Below, piece by piece: positions 58,465 through 64,000 of a DNA stretch of 64,000 nucleotides; position 1 is the first letter of the stretch, and the number at the start of each line of letters is the position of its first letter. The stretch comes from JAAYDS01 sp012729155 (GTDB lineage: Bacteria; Chloroflexota; Anaerolineae; UBA1429). The stretch spans positions 186,001 to 250,000 of the forward strand of contig DAIPBO010000001.1 in the NCBI GenBank assembly GCA_036774405.1. Reading direction: 5' to 3'. Made by a program: the position numbers and the translations under genes. The notes beneath the pieces were generated by a model that was not told the origin of the DNA, made no database searches, and saw only the letters and a program-made list of their open reading frames with translations.

Positions 58465-59829
58465 ATGGTCAAGTTCGATGCAGCATTGTGGCAGCGCGGC
58501 GGCGTGGAGGAGCAGCGCCGGCGAGATGTGGTGGATATCATGGAGGCTGCCCTTGCGGCTGTCGACCCTGGTCAGGCCGTCGAGCGCACGCTCGAGCGCC
58601 AGGGCGATCTGCTGCTGGTAGACGGCCGTCAGTATGACCTGGCCACGATCGAAAACATCTGGGTGGTGGGCGCCGGCAAGGCGGGGGCACCTATGGCGCG
58701 TGCCGTCGAGCGCGTGCTGGGCGACAAGGTCAGCGGCGGGCTGGTCAATGTCAAATACGCCCATCTGCAGCCCACCGAAAGGGTGGCGCTACGCGAGGCG
58801 GGGCATCCCATCCCCGATGAACAGGGTGTCGCAGGAGCCCGCCATATCGCCGCGATGCTGGCTGAGGCTGGCGAGCACGATCTGGTGATCTGCCTCATCT
58901 CAGGCGGGGGCTCGGCGCTGATGACGCTGCCTGCCGAGGGTATCTCGCTGGCCGACATGCAAGCACTCACCGGCGCGCTGCTGGCTGCAGGGGCCACCAT
59001 CAACGAGATCAACGCCATCCGCAAGCATCTCGACGAGGTCAAGGGGGGCGGCCTGGCGCGCCTGGCGGCGCCGGCGCGTCTGGTGTCGTTGCTGCTCTCT
59101 GATGTGGTGGGTAATCCGCTCGACGTCATCGCCTCGGGGCCCACAGTACCAGATACAGCCACCTTTGCCGATGCCAGGGGGCTGCTGGAACGATATGACA
59201 TCTGGCAGACGGCGCCGTTGGCCATCCGCGAGCGCATCGAGCGCGGCCTGGCGGGCGAGCTGCCAGATACGCCCAAGGCTGGCGATCCGCTCTTTGAGCG
59301 TGTACAAAACGTTGTTGTGGCATCCAACGACATCGCGGCGCGAGCCGCCGAGCGCCGAGCGCACGAGCTGGGCTATCACGCCCTGCTGTGGTCTACCTAT
59401 GTCGAGGGTGAGGCTCGCGAGGTGGCTAGGGTGCAGGCGGCCATGGCCAAAGAGGTGCTCGCCTCGGGGCGCCCGTTAGCACGGCCGGCCTGCCTTATTT
59501 CGGGTGGCGAGACCACCGTCACCCTTCGTGGCAAGGGCAAGGGGGGGCGCAACCAGGAGATGGCCCTGGCCGCCGCCATCGCGCTGGAGGGTTGGGCCGA
59601 TGTTGCCGTCGCCTGTCTGGCTACCGATGGCACCGATGGTCCGACAGATGCCTCAGGGGCCTATGCTGACGGCAACACCGTGGCACGTGCGCGGGCGCTG
59701 GGGCTCGACGCCTGGGCGCACCTGCAGAGCAACGATGCCTATCCCTTTTTCCAGCAGCTCAATGACCTGCTGTTGACCGGCCCCACCAACACCAATGTCA
59801 ACGACCTGACGCTGGTGTTCGCCTGGTAA
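58465..59829 (+). CDS. Glycerate 2-kinase (MOFRL family)
   Basis: Class-I glycerate 2-kinase (GckA/TtuD type) of 454 residues, converting D-glycerate plus ATP to 2-phosphoglycerate. The N-terminal DUF4147 domain has VVGAGKAGAPMARAVERVLG and the ISGGGSALMTLPAEG loop near residues 145-165. GATINEINAIRKHLDEVKGG, LLLSDVVGNPLDVIASGPTV and the MOFRL domain (PACLISGGETTVTLRGKGKG, GGRNQEMALAAAI, LATDGTDGPTDASGAYAD) follow. GAGGAGG precedes the ATG. It is convergent with the lipoprotein gene. Confidence 0.95.
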   Translation: MVKFDAALWQRGGVEEQRRRDVVDIMEAALAAVDPGQAVERTLERQGDLLLVDGRQYDLATIENIWVVGAGKAGAPMARAVERVLGDKVSGGLVNVKYAHLQPTERVALREAGHPIPDEQGVAGARHIAAMLAEAGEHDLVICLISGGGSALMTLPAEGISLADMQALTGALLAAGATINEINAIRKHLDEVKGGGLARLAAPARLVSLLLSDVVGNPLDVIASGPTVPDTATFADARGLLERYDIWQTAPLAIRERIERGLAGELPDTPKAGDPLFERVQNVVVASNDIAARAAERRAHELGYHALLWSTYVEGEAREVARVQAAMAKEVLASGRPLARPACLISGGETTVTLRGKGKGGRNQEMALAAAIALEGWADVAVACLATDGTDGPTDASGAYADGNTVARARALGLDAWAHLQSNDAYPFFQQLNDLLLTGPTNTNVNDLTLVFAW

Positions 59830-59841
59830 TGGGGGCAAGCC

Positions 59842-61122
59842 CTACTCGAGGATGGTGCTGACCCGCATTTGGGCCTCTTGTAGCTCGTTGTAGGCATCCG
59901 CGTCCTGGGCGATGACCTTGCCCAGCGCGCTATAGTAGGCGCCGCCGATGGCCTCCAACTCGGGCGTAAAGCCACCCGGCAAAAAGATGATATTTCTGGG
60001 AAAGGCATCGACCACGGCTGTGAGTTCCTCTCCAAGGGTCTGGCGGTAGCTGTCGTTCTGCTGATGCGATAGACGCGGGGGCAGCATGTTGCCGGCCGCG
60101 TCCCAGCGGTCTGCCAGAAAGCGGATCCAGATCAGCGCTTCCTCGGGATGGGCAGTCTTGGCCGAGAGGTAGTATCCCTCGACGTTGCCCATGGCCATAT
60201 CTGCCCGATCGCGGGGCAGGTTGTACATCTTCCAGCCACTCTGCCACTCGAGCATACCAGTGCCTCCGCCGCGCTGGCTGAACCAGTTGAACCAGACGCC
60301 GCAGCGCCCGCGGACCTGCGCCTCGTAGATGCCCCCTCGTGGAAAGATGCGTCCGGCCACTTGCGGGGTTGGCGATAGCTGATAGCGCGTAAAAAGATCG
60401 GCATAGGTTTGGGTGGCCTCGATGGTGAGGGGGTCATCGAGCAGCGCCTGCCGTGGGTTCTCGATGTCATCGACGATGGCGCCGCCACGCATGTACACAA
60501 ACACGAGCGGGTCCATGCCCTCAGGGTCGGTGCCAAAGCCAAACAGGGCATTGTCGCTCATCTGGCCAGGGTCCCACAGGTTCATCGCAGTGGCGACCTC
60601 GATAAAGTCGAACAGCTCCCAATCCTCAGCCGGCAGAGCCACCCCCAGAGACTCGGCTTGATCTGTATTCACAAAAGCCACGTACACGTCGATGCCGGCT
60701 GGCACCCCAAACTGCACACCCTCTTGAGAGAGCGATTCCCACAGCCCGCCGTAATAGTCATCGCGGATCTCCTGGAAATCGTCCAGGTGCATATCGTCGA
60801 TGGGCTTGAGAAGGTCATCATCGATCCAGGCCATGGCCTCGCGCGAGGTGCGAAATACATCGACGTCGCCTGAACGCACCCACTGCTGTACGCTGTTACC
60901 GCCCAGAGCGCTGGTCTGATAGAACTGCACGGTAATCCACGGATACTGGGCATGGAACTCGTCTACCAGCCGCTGAATGGGCATGACATCTTCAGCCACG
61001 GCGAACTTGAGGACCACCGGCTCGGGCGTGGGCGTAATCCCCAGGGCCACACAGCCGCTGGGCCCGAGGGCAACCGTTACCAGGAGCGTCATCAACAGCA
61101 ATCTTGAGGCAATGCGGCGCAT
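59842..61122 (-). CDS. Extracellular solute-binding lipoprotein (family 1)
   Basis: Lipoprotein of 426 residues for ABC uptake of a sugar-type ligand. Signal peptide with lipobox ALGPSGC near residue 20. Two-lobed fold begins VVLKFAVAEDVMPIQRLVDE, and later RSGDVDVFRTSREAMAWIDD, EGVQFGVPAGIDVYVAFVNT, GKVIAQDADAYNELQEA at the end. ATG 61122 follows AAGGAGA. It lies 36 nt downstream of the oxidoreductase gene 61159-62184, in one operon, but no permease or ATPase gene accompanies it here. Confidence 0.82.
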   Translation of the reverse strand: MRRIASRLLLMTLLVTVALGPSGCVALGITPTPEPVVLKFAVAEDVMPIQRLVDEFHAQYPWITVQFYQTSALGGNSVQQWVRSGDVDVFRTSREAMAWIDDDLLKPIDDMHLDDFQEIRDDYYGGLWESLSQEGVQFGVPAGIDVYVAFVNTDQAESLGVALPAEDWELFDFIEVATAMNLWDPGQMSDNALFGFGTDPEGMDPLVFVYMRGGAIVDDIENPRQALLDDPLTIEATQTYADLFTRYQLSPTPQVAGRIFPRGGIYEAQVRGRCGVWFNWFSQRGGGTGMLEWQSGWKMYNLPRDRADMAMGNVEGYYLSAKTAHPEEALIWIRFLADRWDAAGNMLPPRLSHQQNDSYRQTLGEELTAVVDAFPRNIIFLPGGFTPELEAIGGAYYSALGKVIAQDADAYNELQEAQMRVSTILE

Positions 61123-61158
61123 AGGTACTCTCCTTGGCGCCGTCGGCGCCACTGTCGC

Positions 61159-62184
61159 CTAGATGTGGATCTCGACTCGCTTTCCCAGCCCGGCGCTCTC
61201 GATGGCGCCCAACACCATCGCCAGGCTCTTGATGTTGTCGGCGGCGGCTGTTTGCGGCGTGCCGCCATGTCTTACGCAGTGCAAGAACTCGTCGATGACG
61301 CCGGCATGGCCGGCACGGCGCCCATGCAGCTCCACTGTGGGCGGCAGCAGCGGCGCCAGCTCTGATGTGAAACCTCCGCGCGCGGCCACGACCTCGCCAT
61401 GAATGCCATCGGCCCCATCCCAAAGTAGGCTGCCGTTGATGCCTACCAGCCGCCAGTCGCACTCCCAACTGGTGTTCATGCCCTCACTACACCAAGAGCC
61501 GCGATAGGTGTAAACGAGCCCTCCCGTCATCTCAAAGATGGCCACTGCAGAGGCGTCGTGGTCGTACCATGAGCCGGCCGGATTCCACTCTCGGCAGTAG
61601 ACCGCGACCGGATCGGCCCCGGTGATGAACCGTGCCTGGTCGAACGAGTGGATGGCCATGTCGAGCAGCAGCACATGCTCCATGTGGTCGCGAAAGCCGC
61701 CAAAGTGCGCCCCCAGGTAAAAGTCCGAGTTGACAGTGGTGAGCGGGCCCAGAGAGCCTGTCCGCACCATAGCCCTGACGCGCGAGATCGGCTCGGCATA
61801 ACGCCGATTCTGGATCACCGCCAGGATGCGCCCCGCCTGCTCGGCGGCCGACACCATCTCGCGGGCGGCGTCGAGCGAATCGGCCAAAGGCTTTTCACCG
61901 AGGACGTGGCAGCCGTGCGCCAGAGATGCCAGCGCCACCGAACGGTGTGCCCCGGGCACCGTGCAGTTGAACACCACCTCTGGCTGCAACGCACCCAGCG
62001 CGCGCTCGAGATCGGTCTCGATCAGTGCCCCCTGCAGACCATACTGAGCCGCGCGCTCTTCAGCGTTGCTGCGCACCAGGTCTATCAGCCCAACGATCTG
62101 CACATCTGGCAGCGGCGCAATGGCGTCGAGCCAGGCCTTGCTGATGCCGCCACAACCCACCAGCACCGCTCGTGTGGGGTCCAT
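61159..62184 (-). CDS. Gfo/Idh/MocA-family oxidoreductase
   Basis: NAD(P)-dependent sugar-type dehydrogenase of 341 residues. The Rossmann motif GCGGISKAWLDAIAPLPDVQ is at the N-terminus, HGCHVLGEKPLADSLDAARE near residue 95 carries the EKP motif with catalytic Lys, and HVLLLDMAIHSFDQARFITG is the His-containing substrate region. The C-terminal beta-sheet completes the fold. GAGGAGG at 6 nt supports ATG 62184. The following gene is the sugar-binding lipoprotein, so both probably serve sugar or inositol metabolism. Confidence 0.9.
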   Translation of the reverse strand: MDPTRAVLVGCGGISKAWLDAIAPLPDVQIVGLIDLVRSNAEERAAQYGLQGALIETDLERALGALQPEVVFNCTVPGAHRSVALASLAHGCHVLGEKPLADSLDAAREMVSAAEQAGRILAVIQNRRYAEPISRVRAMVRTGSLGPLTTVNSDFYLGAHFGGFRDHMEHVLLLDMAIHSFDQARFITGADPVAVYCREWNPAGSWYDHDASAVAIFEMTGGLVYTYRGSWCSEGMNTSWECDWRLVGINGSLLWDGADGIHGEVVAARGGFTSELAPLLPPTVELHGRRAGHAGVIDEFLHCVRHGGTPQTAAADNIKSLAMVLGAIESAGLGKRVEIHI

Positions 62185-62254
62185 CGTCGCCTCCTCGGTC
62201 ACGGTCTTGGCAGCATTCTAGCGCCGCAAGGGCCGCCGTCAACCCCTTGAGACT

Positions 62255-62282
62255 TTGCGCGGCCATGGCCGCATGCTAGAAT
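62255..62282 (+). promoter_or_regulatory. Promoter of pgk
   Basis: TTGCGC (62255-62260) and TAGAAT (62277-62282), spaced 16 bp, with TG one base before the -10 (extended -10). Confidence 0.5.
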
Positions 62283-62331
62283 AGCGCCAAAGTGCTCCTG
62301 AGTGAACTGCCCGAGAAAGGACCAACGCATC

Positions 62332-63507
62332 ATGGCCAAGCTGACGATCACTGATCTCGATGTCGCAGGCAAGCGTGTGCTGGTGCGCTGCGATTTTAAC
62401 GTGCCGATGGATAAAGGCCTCAACATCACCGAGGATATGCGCATTCGCGCCGCTCTGCCCACCATCAACTATCTGCTGGAGCATGGCGCAGCGGTGATCC
62501 TGTGCTCGCATCTGGGACGGCCCAAAGGGGGGCCTGACGATCGCCTGCGGTTGACGCCTGTGGCCGCGCGGCTGGCAGAGCTGCTGGGGCGCCCGGTGCT
62601 CAAGCTCGATGACTGCGTTGGCCCTGAGGTACAGGCGGCGGTCAAGGGCCTGAAGCCTGGCCAGGTGGCGCTCCTCGAAAACCTGCGCTTTCACGACGCC
62701 GAGACGGCCAACGACCCCGCCTTTGCCAGGCAACTGGCCCGTCTCGCTGACGTCTTCGTGAGCGACGCTTTTGGCACGGTGCATCGCGCACATGCCTCAA
62801 CAGCAGGCGTGGCCGAGTATCTGCCCAGTGCTGCGGGCTTTCTGCTGCAAAAGGAGATCGAGTTCCTTGGTGGCGCGCTCGAGAACCCCAGGCGGCCCTT
62901 TGTGGCCATTTTGGGCGGCGCCAAGGTGTCTGACAAGATCGCCGTCATCGAGAACCTGTTGGACAAGGCCGATACGCTGCTGATCGGCGGGGGCATGGCC
63001 AACACCTTCTTGCGTGCGCAGGGGTACGAGATGGGCGACTCGCTGGTTGAGGAAAGCAGCCTCGCGCTGGCGCGCGAGCTGATGGCCCGCGGGGGCGAGC
63101 GGCTCGTGCTGCCGGTCGATCTGGTGGTGGCCGATGCCTTTGCGGCCGACGCCAACAAGCGCACTGTGCCGCTCAGCGGTGTTGAGCGGGGCTGGCGCGC
63201 CCTCGATGTGGGGCCAGAGACGGTGGCGCTCTACGCCGACACCGTGGCCTGTGCTGGCACTGTGGTGTGGAACGGTCCGATGGGCGTCTTTGAGTTTCCT
63301 GCCTTTGCCGAGGGCACCTTTGCGCTGGCGCGGGCACTGGCCGATTCGCAGGCCATCACCATTATCGGCGGTGGCGACTCGGCCGCCGCAGTTGAGCAGT
63401 CTGGTCTGGCCGATCGCATCACGCACATCTCGACCGGTGGAGGCGCCTCGCTCGAGTTTCTCGAGGGCAAAGTGTTGCCGGGCATCGCCGCGCTAACCGA
63501 CAAGTGA
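62332..63507 (+). CDS. pgk: Phosphoglycerate kinase
   Basis: Glycolytic enzyme of 391 residues transferring phosphate between 1,3-bisphosphoglycerate and ADP. VLVRCDFNVPMDKGLNITED and VILCSHLGRPKGGPDD at the N-terminus, FVSDAFGTVHRAHASTAGVA, AILGGAKVSDKIAVIENLLD, LIGGGMANTFLRAQGYEMGD, NGPMGVFEFPAFAEGTFALA and IIGGGDSAAAVEQSGLADRI in the C-domain are all present. ATG 62332 sits in ACGCATCATGG; the AAAGGA ribosome site is a little far. It is followed by a PFK-like gene after 30 nt. Confidence 0.97.
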   Translation: MAKLTITDLDVAGKRVLVRCDFNVPMDKGLNITEDMRIRAALPTINYLLEHGAAVILCSHLGRPKGGPDDRLRLTPVAARLAELLGRPVLKLDDCVGPEVQAAVKGLKPGQVALLENLRFHDAETANDPAFARQLARLADVFVSDAFGTVHRAHASTAGVAEYLPSAAGFLLQKEIEFLGGALENPRRPFVAILGGAKVSDKIAVIENLLDKADTLLIGGGMANTFLRAQGYEMGDSLVEESSLALARELMARGGERLVLPVDLVVADAFAADANKRTVPLSGVERGWRALDVGPETVALYADTVACAGTVVWNGPMGVFEFPAFAEGTFALARALADSQAITIIGGGDSAAAVEQSGLADRITHISTGGGASLEFLEGKVLPGIAALTDK

Positions 63508-63537
63508 CAACCATTGCACCTCGCCAGGGGGGAGATC

Positions 63538-64000
63538 ATGACCATCAACAAGCTCGCAGTTCTCACCCACGGGGCCGATGCCCCTGGCATCAACGCCGCC
63601 ATACGCGCCGTGGTGCGCATGGCGGCGCGCCACGGCTGGCAGACGCTGGGTGTGCGACGGGGCTTGCAGGGCCTTCTCGCCGGCGAGTATGCGCTGCTGG
63701 GGACGCGTGACGTCAGCGGCACCATCGAGCGAGGGGGCACGTTTCTCGGCACGAGCAACGGTGACCTTGAAGCGGCAGCGGTGCGCACAGCATTGCGGCG
63801 TCTCAACGAGGCGCAGGTTGATGCTCTGGTGGTCATCGGTGGGCGCGAGGCGATGCAGGGCGCTGCTGCGCTGGCCAGCCAGGGGGCGTGCGTGGTGGGC
63901 GTTCCGGCCAGCATCGAAAACGATGTCTGTGGCATCGACCAGGCTATCGGCGTCGATACGGCGCTCAACACCGCGCTTGATGCGCTCGATCGCATCCGCG
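63538..64000 (+). CDS. 6-phosphofructokinase-like protein with altered active site (C-terminus outside window)
   Basis: The frame is open to the window edge (154 residues seen). The PFK-A fold is clear: LAVLTHGADAPGINAAIRAV, IERGGTFLGTS, VDALVVIGGREAMQGAAALA and VVGVPASIENDVCGIDQAIG. Key positions differ from E. coli PfkA. GGDGS is GGREA (Arg103, Glu104). The Arg72 region reads TSNGD. The catalytic TIDND reads SIEND, with Glu at 127. ATG 63538 follows GGGGGAGATC. It may be a regulatory or differently specific paralogue rather than an ATP-PFK. Co-transcribed with pgk. Confidence 0.85.
   Translation, partial: MTINKLAVLTHGADAPGINAAIRAVVRMAARHGWQTLGVRRGLQGLLAGEYALLGTRDVSGTIERGGTFLGTSNGDLEAAAVRTALRRLNEAQVDALVVIGGREAMQGAAALASQGACVVGVPASIENDVCGIDQAIGVDTALNTALDALDRIR

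Noticed and set aside
1..64000. tRNA, rRNA, CRISPR arrays, transposase genes or attachment sites
   Set aside because: Intergenic regions were read for tRNA T-loop patterns, regularly spaced repeats and IS ends; none was convincing.

Overview
The window is gene-dense, GC-rich bacterial chromosome with short intergenic gaps, clear Shine-Dalgarno sites (AGGAGG type), frequent ATG/GTG/TTG start use and sigma-70 style promoters (several TTGACA-17-TATAAT matches). The gene content is a solitary dnaA, an NfeD plus flotillin pair, separate secD and secF, pgk followed by a phosphofructokinase-like gene, many lipoproteins and secreted proteins with lipobox or signal peptide, LysM proteins and PAS-rich signalling. 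It fits a Chloroflexota (Anaerolineae-like) chromosome. That placement is an inference from gene content and protein style, not from a marker tree. I see no insertion sequence, prophage, CRISPR array, rRNA or tRNA.

Layout. 1-6 kb: a truncated LysM protein, a TspO-like membrane protein, a 564-bp non-coding region with several hairpins ahead of dnaA, a divergent WYL regulator/GyrI-like pair around a palindrome, and a flavodoxin. 6-14 kb: a membrane protein, a secreted beta-helix protein, the NfeD-flotillin operon, an isoprenylcysteine-methyltransferase/metallo-beta-lactamase fusion, and a thioredoxin-NHL protein whose promoter overlaps a palindrome and whose leader holds a 15-bp hairpin. 14-24 kb: a URO-D-like/acetyltransferase/VOC operon, then a leftward run (PKD-like protein, Clp-like protease, EEP phosphodiesterase, Ogt, nitroreductase, VanZ, GH51), then mntP, an acetyltransferase and a duplicated membrane protein. 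24-36 kb: GH95 plus DUF4867, a stand-alone infA with a near-consensus promoter, APC and MFS transporters, nitroreductase, 2H phosphoesterase, a duplicated lipoprotein behind a structured leader, MOT1-type molybdate transporter, a zinc-ribbon protein, a histidine phosphatase and a decayed membrane-protein gene. 36-43 kb: a heterodimeric ABC exporter behind a long attenuation-type leader, and a GT-C glycosyltransferase. 43-51 kb: envelope-type proteins, two acetyltransferases flanking an apparently independent small-RNA gene, and a 1336-residue multi-PAS hybrid kinase. 51-64 kb: YbaK deacylase, PhzF, amidohydrolase, MFS, aminoglycoside-phosphotransferase-like kinase, secDF, glycerate 2-kinase, a solute-binding lipoprotein with a Gfo/Idh oxidoreductase, pgk and a PFK-like gene cut by the window edge.

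The two most interesting items are regulatory RNAs. First, the ABC exporter (36924-40546) is preceded by a promoter, a leader peptide with a perfect AGGAGG site, a series of hairpins, two intrinsic terminators with U-tracts and a second mini-ORF with a good ribosome site. This is the architecture of ribosome-mediated attenuation, comparable to the bmrB leader of the heterodimeric exporter BmrCD. Second, 45360-45546 has its own TTGACA-17-TAGTAT promoter, a folded 5' part, two identical UCUCCUU (anti-Shine-Dalgarno) segments 20 nt apart and a terminator hairpin, and the next gene has its own promoter. This looks like a free-standing trans-acting small RNA. Other points worth checking are the PFK-like protein with ATP-site and catalytic substitutions, the receiver domain with Glu in place of the phospho-accepting Asp, and the many U-less hairpins placed directly after stop codons.
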